Shown in pieces: positions 49,747-61,814 of a stretch of 64,000 nt of DNA (position 1 is the first letter of the stretch; every line of letters starts with the position of its first letter). The translations under genes and the position numbers were made by a program. This stretch comes from Eutreptiella sp. 'Long Island Sound 2002' (taxonomy: Eukaryota; Euglenozoa; Euglenophyceae; Eutreptiales; Eutreptiaceae). The stretch lies in contig OZ038382.1 of assembly GCA_964036045.1 (NCBI GenBank), positions 140,814,961 to 140,878,960 of the forward strand, given 5' to 3'. The notes beneath the pieces were generated by a model that worked only from the letters and a program-made list of their open reading frames with translations, was not told the DNA's origin and made no database searches.

Positions 49747-50592
49747 AGAAAATGCAGGGGGTGTACTCTTAAAAACACTCTCTGGTACATGTACCCACCG
49801 AACCTTTGCTTGGTGCCGAGTTGTCGCTGTGGCTGGCCGGACACAGACCCGCCGTCCGAGTCCCTACGGATTTTGCTGACTTGTACAGAAAGGTTCACCT
49901 TGATCCTCGGTGGCATCCTCCATCCCTCGAACGCAACGACAATCGCGATCTCTGTCTCTGGCACGAGTGTCACTGCGTCTCGAACCCCTCTCATGATTCC
50001 GCTGGTCATGCTTCCTATCCTTCTTATCCTGACTATTCCTGCGAGCAGATGTGCTGCCGGGGTCATAGGGGGATGCGCAATCACGAGCCCGATACCCTAT
50101 TCGACCAGAACGCAAACATCGGTCATCATCAGGCCGAATGCAAGAATAAGGGCGTTTATCACAGAATCCCCGGTCTGGACGTCCGTCACCACCTGACGAC
50201 CCAGCAGAATCTTTCTCACGCCGACGATCGCCAGATCCATAACTCGTACGATACTTGCCATCGTTCCCATCATCCCAGCAACGCTTATCACTCTTACTGT
50301 AGCCATCTGAACGCTTGTCATTACTGCTGTAACCACTGCGGTGACTGCTGTGACACCTGCGAGAACTGCTGTAACAACTTTGAGGTGAGCTGGTACGGTG
50401 CCCATCAGAACCACGACCCTTATCAGAAACAGAATCCCGAGTTGTGCCCTCACCATGACCGTCTGTGCTGTCACGGCGCTCACAGCTACGACTATCCCTG
50501 TGCTGAGCATCGCACCTCTTGAACAGATGCTGAACCTGAGGGGTCAAACTTCCCCAGGTTGTGCTGAGCCCACGTGCTCTGACGGTGGGCAA
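49747..50592 (-). pseudogene. Basic Arg/Asp/Ser-rich Gag tail of AB (nucleocapsid-like)
   Basis: The frame 49,864-50,592 (242 codons) is built of Arg-Asp, Ser-Ser and Lys-Arg runs (Arg-Asp-Arg-Asp-Arg-Asp-Cys-Arg-Cys near the end). It has scattered Cys but no CCHC knuckle. Such tails bind RNA in Gag proteins lacking zinc knuckles. The next part is in another frame (49,734-50,084), so a frameshift separates it from protease. Confidence 0.5.
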
Positions 50593-51662
50593 TCAAGCAA
50601 GCCATGACAAAGGCGTAAACCTCTACATATGTAAAACATATATTTCCTGGGGCTGACTGAGCATCAAAAGGTTCCCTGTAAATCCGGGACCAGATATCTT
50701 CATCCTCCCCATCCTCAGCATACTGAGCAACTGCAGAAATCAACACAGAATGAGCCGCCAATGTGTAATGCCACCAAACACACGGCTCCCGTGGTGTAAC
50801 AATCAGGTAACAAATCTCTCCCATTCACGAGATCCGATCTCGCAATTGAGCTTCATAGCGTGAAAAACTATCTCAGCCACATAAGAATTCTGGACACTAA
50901 GTCCGTACGATTTAATAATCCTATACAATTCAATAAAAGTCAGCGTTCCCTCCTTGGTCTGTTCAGTGAGGAATGATTGATTTTCTCGTGGCTGAGACGC
51001 AATTGAAAGCCTAGTCTGCATGACAGAATCGAACTTACAACCTGTATGCTGATACCAATCCTTGAAAAGGATTTCCCAATCCGAGATTGGTTCTCGATCC
51101 CTGCGACGCGGAGCTTTGCACTGACTCTGCACTGACTCAAGCAAGTCAGGGTCAATCTATCCATCCGGGCTATGGCCAAATGGCCCCTACCCCGCTGAAA
51201 TTGCTCCCTAGCAGGCTCGGAAAACATCAACTCGTCTTCCCGCTTTTTTACCTCATTGAATGCTAAAGCCATTGAAATACCACTGGGGCATAGCGACATA
51301 AAATCCAAATCTTTTGGCTGGTCAAGCGCTTTATGAGGACGCAGCAAGCCCTCACCGCTGTACGTCCATGGGAGCGCACTGGACTGTACACCCGTCACGA
51401 TAGGGGCACCACCTGTTGGCGCCTGTATTTCACCAATCGCTGGCACACGCGTGTCATGAGAGCTGGCACATGGGGCATGTACATGCACCCCACTAGCAGT
51501 TGTAACAGAAACAGATTGAGGCATACCACTCCGAGAATTTACCTCTGTTGCTGCTCGTGCTTCGGAGCGGTGGTCATCACTCTGCACTTGTACTCCGTGC
51601 CTACCTGCAGTGGAGTCAGAGGGGTGAGAATTGGATCTAATTCTTCCGAGCGTAGAACGCAA
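50593..51662 (-). pseudogene. Capsid-like part of AB Gag
   Basis: Three overlapping frames (50,940-51,662; 50,803-51,144; 50,492-50,824) make one interrupted coding region. They contain Lys-Lys-Arg-Glu-Asp-Glu-Leu-Met-Phe, Ile-Ser-Asp-Trp-Glu-Ile-Leu-Phe-Lys-Asp-Trp-Tyr-Gln, Gly-Thr-Leu-Thr-Phe-Ile-Glu-Leu-Tyr-Arg-Ile-Ile-Lys, Glu-Val-Tyr-Ala-Phe-Val-Met-Ala-Cys-Leu-Ile-Ala-His-Arg. The helical, aromatic-rich pattern and the position before the basic tail suggest capsid. No specific family recognised. Confidence 0.5.
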
Positions 51663-53962
51663 CCTAGGCTACTCAGACTTAAACAACGAATAACGGGCGA
51701 GCAAATCGCTTCTAATTTGTTCCATAGATAAGCTAAAAGGATGTTCCAATTCCGCGGACCCGGCGCTTAGCTTATGGCCTTGCAGTCCAAGCGTCTACCT
51801 GGTACGGAATTCCTCGAACGAAATCTCTACCCTTCGAGCCGACTCTTGCACTTCATTGCACTTGTACTCCATCTCCTGAACAAGGCGAAGCACATGAGCC
51901 TGGAAATCAGGCAAGGGTGAGGTATCTAATGCATGATTTTGCTACTCAATAGAGTGCATACGTTCCTGCAAACCCGGATTATCAGGCGGATCCCCGCCCG
52001 GAGCGGCACTAATCGATAATTGTACCTGTTGGTTCACTACACACACAGTTCTCTGCAATTCATAAACACTGTCCTTGAGCCCGGTCACGCCATTAGTGCC
52101 CTGTGTTTGTAAGGATTTAATTCCATCAACCATGGTTTCTTCATGGGCAATATGTTGCAAAGCGATTTTCTTCACATGTCGTTGGAGCGAATCAAAACGT
52201 TCAAAGCACGAGCGAAGTTCGCAATATTGTACATCATGTGAGCCCACTCCAGCAACACGTTGTTAAACAAATGTGTTTTCAATTTCAGCCCATTCCAACT
52301 TCAGCCGTTGCTCATTGGCTTCAAAACAAAGTTGGAGATCACTAATTGTTTTCTCCATCGCTTGTTCAACCTCAGCACGTGCTTGTGCCACCTGCACCTC
52401 CAATTTGAGGAGCAAATGTTTTTTCACTTCATCAACACAAGCACGCACAATATGAACAAGCACTTGAGAAAGGGAAGTTCAAACCTTTTGGACTTCCTGC
52501 TGAATAATGCGAGCAAACGAATTCTTTTGTGAATCAATTGGAGCCCGTAGGTTTGAAACTTGTTGTGACAAGTCGCCGCACAGCGTTTGTTCCTTTACAT
52601 GCTCCGATCGAGGCACAATAGTTTCTTCAGATCATTTGTTCGACTTCCGAACGCAGCACGTACTTGGTACGAAGGGAATTTCACTCTTCAAGCAAAGAAG
52701 AGATACGTTCATGAAAAACTTTCAAAGGAGACAGCTCTTCGAGCAATAAATTTACCGAAGTGTTCACCATGGTACTAAAGACTTGTTGCGAAGTATGAAG
52801 ATGGTCTGCTAAGCGCCTAATCACACCATCATACTCCTCTCCTGTGGTATAGTTGTTCATGGTATTGCGCAACGCATCCCAATCATCACGGATAATTCCC
52901 ATTGCTTCACAAAATTGTTCACGAGTCACACCGTATTGTTCAGCCTTCGCAAAATTTGCAAAGCCTTCTTGGCGAACACTCTCGATGCGGGCATCTATGT
53001 CCAGAATCTGCGGACTCGCTGCTTGCAAGGATGTAGAGAATGCTTGTTCCAAGTTATCGCTTTGATGGGCAACATATCAAAATTATCCTGGTGTAACCTA
53101 ATCTGCAAAGCATTCCGCAATAGTCGGAACATGTTCACCCCCCCAACTCGTTTGGAAAGCACCATGCAAAATAGCCTGAACATTATGCTCCAGTTGGACA
53201 ACCACCATGATCATGAATACATTCACCTTCACTACGAATGCATGACAGCTCGTCCAATCTAACAAGTACTCCGTCATATCGGTTCTCCAACAGATCCGTG
53301 CGGTGAAAGACTCGCTTATATTGGCGCTTAAAATATGCCTTGGTGTGGTGTTGTTGAATCTCTCCACTTCGACGACCACATTAGCTATGTTACCCATGGA
53401 TGTTGCGAAGATTGTGCGAGCCAATTGTTCAGCATGTACCAAACGAACAAGAATACCACCTTCGAACTCACCTTGAGAGCCTTCATGTTCACCATGTTCC
53501 CCATATGCCCCTTGAGAGGCATGCACATCTCGCGTAGGGAAAGTCTGAGAAGAGTTACTTGCATATTCCCTGTTGGCGGTGTGATGTCTCCATTTCACGA
53601 GCGTCATATGCAAACCCAATGGAACCGGCCTTCGAAGCCACATTGAAATCATCAAGTGCAAAGGGTTTGAATGGCTCCTCCACTACCTCATGATCCGTTT
53701 TGTACCTCGTCTCGACATTGTCATTCGTATTTTCCCACGTTTCATCATGAAGATTGCTCGTAGTATCAAAACTAAGGCGCTTCGAATCCTTGTGAATGGT
53801 TGGTGTTGGACTCATGCTCCAATCCTGAACAGAATTTTTCCATAGCAGTTCCATAGCCCTTTTTGATACCACTCACAGGTATTCCGTAGCCCTTTTGGGC
53901 ACTACGATTGATAGCTTGCGAAATCGACTCCTTGACACGGCGCTTGCCGCTACCATGATTTG
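51663..53962 (-). pseudogene. N-terminal region of AB Gag: coiled coils, many frame breaks
   Basis: This minus-strand coding region is broken into 51,942-52,247, 52,263-52,463, 52,681-53,052, 53,098-53,661, 53,555-53,872 and 53,772 to the LTR. 52,263-52,463 is a clear coiled coil (Glu/Gln/Ala/Leu heptads), and 52,681-53,052 and 51,942-52,247 are also helical. The first part near the LTR reads Gly-Ser-Gly-Lys-Arg-Arg-Val-Lys-Glu-Ser-Ile-Ser-Gln-Ala. The layout (LTR, coiled coils, capsid, basic tail, protease) mirrors element D. At least five frame changes show strong decay. Confidence 0.55.
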
Positions 53963-54288
53963 ATCCTATGATTGGTGATTCCATATCATAGTCTTGCTCA
54001 TACATTTTCCAAATCTGCTGTTTCTTTCGTTCGTTGTCAAGAACCCAATGATAACAAAGCACAACAGTAAAATCCAAATCGGAAACAATAAATGTGCAGG
54101 GCCCTGCAGAGCAGGTACAGTGAATTGTGCTGTAAATGAATCACGGCATTACTCACTGACATTCCGTAACTTGCACAATTAAAAACAGTGCTGCTCCCAC
54201 TCGGTTCACATATGCATATCTGATTCATAATCTGCATACTCACGCAACCTGAACCTCGTTCCTGCTGCAATGACTGAAGACCATTACA
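53963..54288 (-). repeat. 5' LTR of element AB
   Basis: Partner of 8,382-8,707. On the minus strand it runs TGTAATGG to CCAATCATAGGAT and is followed within 8 bp by TGGTAGCGG, which resembles the start of a tRNA-iMet primer site (TGGTA) but matches poorly after that. Confidence 0.85.
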
Positions 54289-54770
54289 CCATGATTCAAG
54301 TATAAAAAAATGCCCGGAACTTCGAACCTCGAAAGTTTAGAAAAAATTGGACAGATGAGTCTTGCACTGCTGCTTGTAGAAGCTCAAAGTTTCAAAGTCT
54401 AAAACCTTGACCGATGAGTCCTGTCTTTGCCTGTGAAGCCTCAAGGTTTCAAAGTACAAAATCATTGACCCATAAACCTTGTAGATGACCATGGAATCTC
54501 AAAGCTTCAAAGTACCAGAAATGAACTGACGGGCCTTGTAGTCCTGGCTGTGGAACCTGAACGTTTCAAGCATAAAAACTTGACCAATGAATTTGGTAGT
54601 CGATTGTGGAACCTCAAAGCTTCAAGCTACAAACCAATTGACCAATGAGCCTCTTGATTCTTGAACTCAACGTCTCAAAAAAAAACGTGATCAATGAATC
54701 CGGTAGCTGACTATGGAACTTCAAGGCTTCAAAGTACAAAAAATTTGATGATGAGTATTGTAGGGTGGTA
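54289..54770 (+). repeat. Degenerate tandem repeat, about 60 bp period
   Basis: About seven loose copies of 'ttgaccaatga...gtagctgactatggaacctcaaagcttcaaagtacaaa' with many substitutions and small indels. It lies just outside the 5' LTR of AB. No coding frame. Confidence 0.6.
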
Positions 54771-57700
54771 CGTCAGTTTGAAGTTGTGATCACAAGAACG
54801 AAGGATGACGGAAAGATAAAAAGGTAGACGACTCCTTTTGTAACTTGCTGACAATCCAAAATAAATTGGCATATTCCTGAAAATCGAAAGAGGGTGTCAA
54901 ACCGAGTGTGTTCCTTGCACGTATATTGTGTGTGTATGTAAACATGTTTTCATATATTTTGGGAGCGGGTTTGGTAGCACACCAGCAAAAGAAGTTTCAC
55001 TCGAAAATGTGATAACAAACGATCAAGCAAGCAACAAACAAAGCGAAGCAACAATCAAGAGCAACAATCCCACATTTAGGCAATGCACTCCTCAGTCCGG
55101 CATAAGTGCATCTTTATCCTCTATGCCGTACCTGGTTGAACCTGCAGTCATCCATATCAACACCAAGAGGCACCCGTGCCTCGTATCCATTGTGTCGCCC
55201 CATGCATGGGCCAGTTCACCTCCGCCTACATGCCTATAAAGCGATAAGGGAAGCAACAAAGAGAAACATATAACACTTATGAGGCATCAACACCAGTATT
55301 ATGCATATACTATTTGTATGCATGTGTGGAGAACATGCAAGAATGAAAGAATGCATGCTTCGAACAAACCATTCCACTCCTATGCTTAACCAATCACCAA
55401 GGTCACCAGGCATTACACGGAACATGGCTATTAATGCGCATTGAATGAATGTACATGAATGAGATGCGCACAGCACTGAAATACCGCCTCGAGAATTCAT
55501 ATTCAGGCATCTGATAATTCTACTGATAAGGTGATGTTCTGAAATTAGTAAATGGAGTCGATAATCTCACAACGTCCGATCAGCATTGAATATTTCATGA
55601 AAACCTGAGACGTCGGCGATGGCAGATGGCGACAGGCCAGCCATCCCAACAATAACAGACCCCCGGCATTATCTACAGAAAAGGATTAGAAGACAACATC
55701 GCAGATGTAACCAGAGTGCCCTGAAGACTGTACCTGCAGTTTTTATAACTCACCTCCAGACGACGCACAATAGGTAAGGATGTCTTAGGGGGCGCTCCGG
55801 TCAGGGGCACCGGGAGGTGCAAACCCTAAGCACTGTGCCCGGGCAAACAACACGGCAGACTAGGACACAACATGAGAGTCTGAGATCGATTCGCCAGCAT
55901 TAACAAGCCTCTGAGCCTCCCATCATACCACTGGCAATCAAGGAAACTCACCTAAAGTTCTGCATTTCTCCCAGACTTCGTGAGCATTTCAGCTTCCACT
56001 TCAGGGCAGACAGAACACAGGTCTCCAGACACATGGTCCTCCTAGAAGCATCTGGATCCTCCTCCCTTGAAGGTCTTGCAACTAAAGGTCTTAGGCAAGC
56101 CAAACACCAACGGCAACAGTTAGGAGTGACTTTGCAGAGGGGACAACTGGAAATAAAAAAATACAGAGGGAGCATGTCCTCGCGGGAAGCTCCGGTGAAA
56201 CTCTTCGCCACAGGGCAACCCCAGCGCTGCAAACATTGCAAGGCTCCTATCTTTTAAACCTGCTTCGCAAAAACACATCATGATGTCGGGCTCTTTATCA
56301 ATCAATGAGCCCTCCGAAGGGTTAAAAACCCCTGTAGACCTTTGGATATCTAGCATCTGGAAAAGGAACGCCGACGTCCCTGTGACAGAGGAACAGACCA
56401 GCGAAGCACAACATGGAGACAGTCACGCAGGCCTTCTTTGAATTAACAGAAAAAAGACTTTTACATTGTACCCCAACTGAGCATGCACATCCGAGGAACA
56501 AGCAGCAATCTGTGCTCAATCAATCAGTCAGAATGAATAAAATGTCACCCTTTACGCCCTCAGGGTGAACATGCAGCACCCTGTGGCTAAGCATGCTCTG
56601 GCACTGGTTCTCCAGCAACACACCTGACATCCATCGGAACCATACAGCACCGCAGTTAAATACAGACTGAATTCTGCATACAGTACATGAAGAAGCTGAC
56701 ATGCTACTTATCCAATCGAACAGCTATCAATTTGAAGAAGAGCACCAATTAAACAATCAACCATACACTCCCCATCACGTGACACATATGAACTACTCCT
56801 CACCAGCAAATTCATAGCCTGCCTGAGACACAAGTCAGACGCCAGAGAAGGATTGCTAACCTTGAATAGGCTGAGTTCAAAAATGATATACTTCACACAG
56901 TCAGAACCCTGACATCAGGATACCGATGCATCATCAGAATTCAGCCCTGCTTCCATTTGTACGCAATTTCCACAAACGCTCGACTCATACAACACAGGCT
57001 CGCTGCTCGGCCTGGCAAACACCAAACAGGGCCTTTAACTTCAAAGGCCAAACTTCAATCAATAGACTACACTACAAAGCAAAGCTCAAGGAACTAAGAA
57101 GCTGGGCCCTGGCAGACGGAGGCAGTAAGGCATCCATAATACTGCATCGGTTCACCAGCGAACTCTAAGGTGATGTTCGGCATCGTACATTCAGAGGCCA
57201 TAGAGGTCAGCTCGCGTTCACATTACAACGCATCATGCAAATTCCATAGGCAGTCAAAGCCACCAAAAGACAGCACAACATCCGGCCTCGCAGACATCCT
57301 GCATGCACCGGAGTGCAGTCAGTGCCAAGACTGCAGCTGAAAAGTTCAGACAAGAGAATTACTACTAGTCTCCAGAGATAGCTCGGCAGGTGCGGAGATG
57401 TGAACCCACACTAAAATGAACCTGTCTTAGCAAAACCCAAGGTAACATCATTGAACAAAGAATCATTGTCGTCTGAAAAACCAGGCATAGGCAAACGCCT
57501 CAAGGCAAATTCCTGGAACACCATACACGACTCGCATAAACAAAAGAAGGCGCGTGGTACACTCAATGAACAACCCCTCACAGTACATCTAGTATATTCC
57601 TGTTAGATGATAGGCAAAGCACATCCTGCTCTCAATAGACTTAGACATCAGCACTACCAACACAGTGAGTAGAAGCATGTGGCCTGGCACAGCTCATACC

Positions 57701-59730
57701 AATAACAGAAGGTATCACAGGGGGCAAGGACCCGAAACAAGCTGAAAACAGCACGTTTGATACATGACATAATTGTCGTACACACCCCAGGTGCAGTGGT
57801 GATCAATCACTGATGAGCACAGGGTATTTTTCTCACTTGCTGTCTGCTATGCTGCTCTGGACTCCCCACCTTGACTAGCCTTGCTCCTCCCTTCCTTCGT
57901 CATCCCGGACGTTCAGCAGGGTCTCAGGGTAATGACAGCAGCTAGGGCTCCGTCAGGTGCGTCACGTACCTCAAGGGTCGTTTCTGTCGCACAGACTGGT
58001 TATGTCCAACCCCTAGCTTTGGGTATGACAGGGGAGGACAAGGTCGTTAAACACACAGTGGTTTCAGAGCTGTACTCACACCTCCCACGCGCGTGATGAC
58101 TGGCAACTCAGAGATTCTCATGGATTTGACTTGAGGAGGCTACCTAATTCGTCACCTGACCAGGACAGTCCTAACGGAATTACCCTCCCGGCTATCTCAA
58201 CTCGCCGAGTGACCAGAACAGTCCTATCAGACTTACACTCCTGGCTATCCCGACCATGTCCGGACGTAATCATTTGTCAAGTGACCGGAGTAGTCCATAC
58301 AGACTTACACTCCTGGCTATCTCGGCCATATCCAGATGTCATCCCCAACACCCTGCATCCTCAGAGATCTCCACGATTTTCAGTTGAGCACTTCCGGGCT
58401 CGGACGGGGATGCTTTAAAATTGTTGTCATGCTCAAGGCATTGGGGATTCCTCAGGTATCGGTATCCCACCGTGGTATTCACATACGACGGTTGCAGCAG
58501 GCAAAACCCAGAGGTGGACGCTTAACATGGGTTTCGGCGGGTGTCCTCTGTAACCAACCAGAGGTGATAGCTTAAAACGAATGGTCGACGGGGCACCACA
58601 GCGTACACAATACCGAAAGGAGATTAATGTTCGTTTAACCTGAACAAACAAGGCAGGACGTCAAGAAGAGATCAGGCTCTGGCCGTAACCACCAATTGGA
58701 GAAGGTGGTGTCGTGCCCAAGACTGTGTCTTCACTACTAAGTACAAAGCAATGTACCACTGACAGTCAATTCAGTGGACCTCGTGGCAGAAAGTTCAGGA
58801 CTGCCCTGTACAGGTCACTTATCTTAAATACCGAGAGACATGCGCTCAGGGTGTAACAAAGTACCAGCGAAGAATCAGTCATTGGTGAGAGCAAATGAAT
58901 TAAGAAGAAGCAAACTGCTCACCACGGTCGACAGGATTGACCGCTGTATAACAGAACCAGAAGTCCAGTTGTACAGGCGGTCTGGCTCCACAACTATGAT
59001 GAAGACAAGCAGACAAAACAAAGCTGCACACCTCACTGTCCCCGATAGGAACAAGTCTGCGCCCCTCCAGTGACAAAACAGTGCGCAGGAAATTGGCTCC
59101 CTCTCTGAGAAGAGAAAACCTATGGGCTATTGAGCCGGTAAAATCCAAACATACTCAGCACAATACCTTGTGGTCAAATCATGGGCTTCAGGTCGTCAGG
59201 CCTGGGGCATCAAAACTGGGTACCAATGCGCAGCAACTACCACTTCTCACACCCCCGCCAACTCCAGTCTTTTGGGATGAGGAAATCACAGTGGTGCTGC
59301 ACTGAAAATACCCCCTGGATAGCGAACAAGAGTACAGCAGAAGACATGCTGGCCTGGGTGCTATTAACTACGCAACGTCTAGTAGTAAAGTCTCTCAGGC
59401 ATCCATCAGGAGGTACAGCCTAGAAAAAGATTCAGAACAAGCAATCCTAGACAGTATCACCACAAATCAGGTTCAGGCAACACTAGATTCCCTATTTTGA
59501 CAGAACAGCAGCAGTCCCCCCCCCCCCCCCGCATTCTGAAAGAGATGAGGGGGCTGTCCTGAAGGTAGCGCTATGGACCGACTCGGGCACCGCTTCTGTT
59601 GCTTTGCTTGTCATGAGTTTGCCAACGCCCCAGCCCCTGTCGTACGCTATCGATCCAACCTTGGAGGCAAATCAGTACAAGAAAGCACAACTCAAAAACA
59701 GAGCTTGCTGCTCCCCTGTAAAAGCACGTA
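54771..59730. other. Five kilobases without a recognised gene
   Basis: No retroelement domain and no convincing host exon were found on either strand. Three things were noted. 55,948-56,257 minus is Cys-rich (Cys-Pro-Leu-Cys, then Cys-Cys-Arg-Trp-Cys-Leu-Ala-Cys). About 58,150-58,340 holds three copies of a roughly 67 bp repeat with 'acttacactcctggctatc'. 57,881-58,096 plus is a 71-codon frame with no motif. A C-run of 14 lies at 59,517-59,530. Base composition is close to even, unlike the GC-rich DNA that follows. If a gene with short exons is here, I cannot see it. Confidence 0.4.
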
Positions 59731-60742
59731 CGTAGGTGGGTAGGTAGGTAAGTAATGTCGGGACTGCGGTTGCCCCCAATGCGGGTCTTACCTTGGGGCT
59801 TTAGCTCACCCACCCACGGCCCTAGTTCATGTGCCCCCACAAAGTGGCTCCCCCATGTGGGAGAAGGGCTCGGTCGCCGCAAGCAGTACCCTCCATCGGG
59901 TTCTGCCCAGACCGGTAACCCACGTTCGACCAAGGTTTCACATCCCTCTCCTTTGGGCGGATGATATATGGGGGTGGGTCCCATTGCATCTACTCATCAA
60001 CCTCCGGAATCTAGGGCTCAGGGGCCAGGGGCCGGGCCAGAGGCGTTGTCCTGCAGACACCGCCACCTGGGTGGGTTTCCAGGAGGCGTGAGACGACTTG
60101 AAGAAGCACCTGCTACGGGACTCCTTGCCGTGACGCGTACTCCCCCCTCCTGAATCGGTCGAGCTTGCACTCTCCCGGGGGGGCGGGGGTTCGTAGCAGG
60201 TCGTTTGTTGTTGGTTAGTTTGTTGTATACTGGTAGAGGTGCGGTGCATTGTCCCGTTCGTGGGTGTGGTCGTCGGCGGTTGTGGCGCACCATGGTGTCG
60301 CAAGTCCCAAGGACGCCGTTCCCGTTTTGACTCTTGCATGTCTGGCTGGTTCGGCTTTCGCTGGTTTGCGTGTGGGCTATTTCACTGTTGGTTCTATAGT
60401 AGCGGGGTTGGTGTCTGGAGATGCCAGCCACCGCATGGTCGGCTGGTTCGGCGTAGGGTCCGTCGTGCTGCCGCCTGCGTCGGTATGGTCATTTTGGTTG
60501 GTCGTGGTGCTGGTAGTTGGGTGTCGTGTTGCTCATGGCAATGCGGTTGGCGGATGGTTATTTGGTGGCCGCACGCCTGTCGAGGGGCCCGCCGCGTCGC
60601 AGCTGGCGGTCACCCATGCAGCCGCGTTGGCGGGTTCTGGATGTGGTGGTGGCTGCTTCGTCGCATTGGGCGGTCCATGTAGGTCACCGGGGTGCCGCCG
60701 GCCGTGGTCGGCCCCGCCAAGGTTGTATCGAGCAGCCCGCCC
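59731..60742 (-). mobile_element. LINE-4: fragment of a GC-rich LINE-like element
   Basis: It starts with a GGTGGGTAGGTAGGTAAG run (the 3' tail on minus), then 'gctcacccacccacggccc' and 'ctcctttgggcgga', which also occurs in LINE-5. It turns T/G-rich from about 60,190, like the 5' part of LINE-3. It ends at the next TAGG tail (60,743), so LINE-5 either joined or inserted here. No ORF with known domains. Confidence 0.5.
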
Positions 60743-61777
60743 TTGCCCTTGCAGGTAGGTAGGTAGGTGCACTCGGTCGTGGAGAGGCGCCCCTTGGTTC
60801 CCCCTGGCGTCGCCCCTGTGAAGAACCGGAAGAGGCTCCGCGCGTGAAGAGGGCAGGCGGCACAGATCCCGCTAGACCTGACTGTTGGCCCCCAACAAAG
60901 CGGCCCCGGGCAACACCGGGAGGGCTGATCGCCGCTAGCGTGACGTGCTTGTCTCGCCAGGAGGGTGTACCCCGGTGCTTGCGCACGTCCCCTCCTTTGG
61001 GCGGAACCCTGGAGGTTCACCGGAATTCCTGGCGTATCCCGTTCCCAAGGCAAGCATGCACGTTCTTGGTACTTGGGTGTCGCACGCTCCGCCTCGAGTT
61101 CCAAAGCAGCGCAGGCCTTAGGATGCAGCCTTACCCCCGGTCTCCGGATCTCGTTTGGCCGGGTCACCTGCATGGCACGGGCTGCCTCAGTGCCCGGGCT
61201 GTGGGCACTGGGTTTCCTACTGTTGGCTTGCGTTTGTGTTTGGGTCCGGGTTGCTGTTGGGTGTTGGTTTTGTTAGCCCCTGCCAGTCCTGGCTGGGGTC
61301 TTGGGTGGGTGTGTTTGGGCACGGTTTGTGGTGTTGTCTCTCTTTTGCCGGCTGTTTGTGGTGTTTGTGGTTGGGCTTAGGTTTCGGCCTGCTTATGGGA
61401 CGTGTGCGGTTTTGTGCGCGTTTCGCTTGCCTGCCGCCGTTTTCGGTTCCGGTGTGCGGTGTGGGCGTGCGTGCTGGGCCGGGGTCTCGGCTGTGCCCCG
61501 CCCTTCTTGGCTGGGTTGTCGGGGTGTGTTTTTTGCGCTTTCTTTTTTTTTTTGGCTTTGTGGTGTCGGTGGCCGGGTGACGTGGTGTGTGTCTGCATGT
61601 TTCGGTGTCCCTATTCCCGGTGGGCCGCTGTTCCTGGCTTGGTGTTGCCGGTTTTGGCTGGGTGGTCCCCCTGTGCCTCTTTGGGTGTCCTGTCTTCGGT
61701 GCCTTCTCGGTGCGGGGCGTCGCCGCCTTTTGTGTTGTTGGCAGGCGGTTTGGTGGCTGTGGGCTGTTTTCGCGCCG

Positions 61778-61814
61778 CCCCCCCCCCCTTTTTTTTCGCG
61801 GGGGGGGGGGGGGG
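61778..61814. repeat. Perfect C-tract/G-tract hairpin
   Basis: A run of 11 C, then 8 T and CGC, then about 15 G. The C and G tracts are fully complementary and would fold into a hairpin of 11 or more base pairs with a short T-rich loop; the G strand could instead form a quadruplex. Confidence 0.75.

Larger units (their letters stand above)
8382..54288 (-). mobile_element. Element AB: Ty3/gypsy-type LTR retrotransposon with dUTPase and chromodomain, split by element C
   Basis: The LTRs at 8,382-8,707 and 53,963-54,288 face the same way and enclose, on the minus strand, Gag (53,962 to about 49,860), protease (49,746-49,108), dUTPase (about 48,990-48,621, continuing at 14,610), RT (12,502-11,598), RNase H (11,486-10,823), an integrase remnant (10,564-10,052) and a chromodomain (9,923-9,615). 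Element C occupies 14,611-48,620, so AB itself is about 11.9 kb. The clearest link between the halves is the dUTPase: motifs 1-4 lie on the right half and motif 5 on the left half, at the insertion point. A purine tract sits next to the 3' LTR. Domain order and the chromodomain fit the chromovirus-type Metaviridae; the dUTPase is unusual. Confidence 0.85.

Noticed and set aside
55948-56257. Cys-rich minus-strand frame as a zinc-finger gene
   Set aside because: Cys spacing fits no family I know, the frame is short, and no neighbouring exons are visible.
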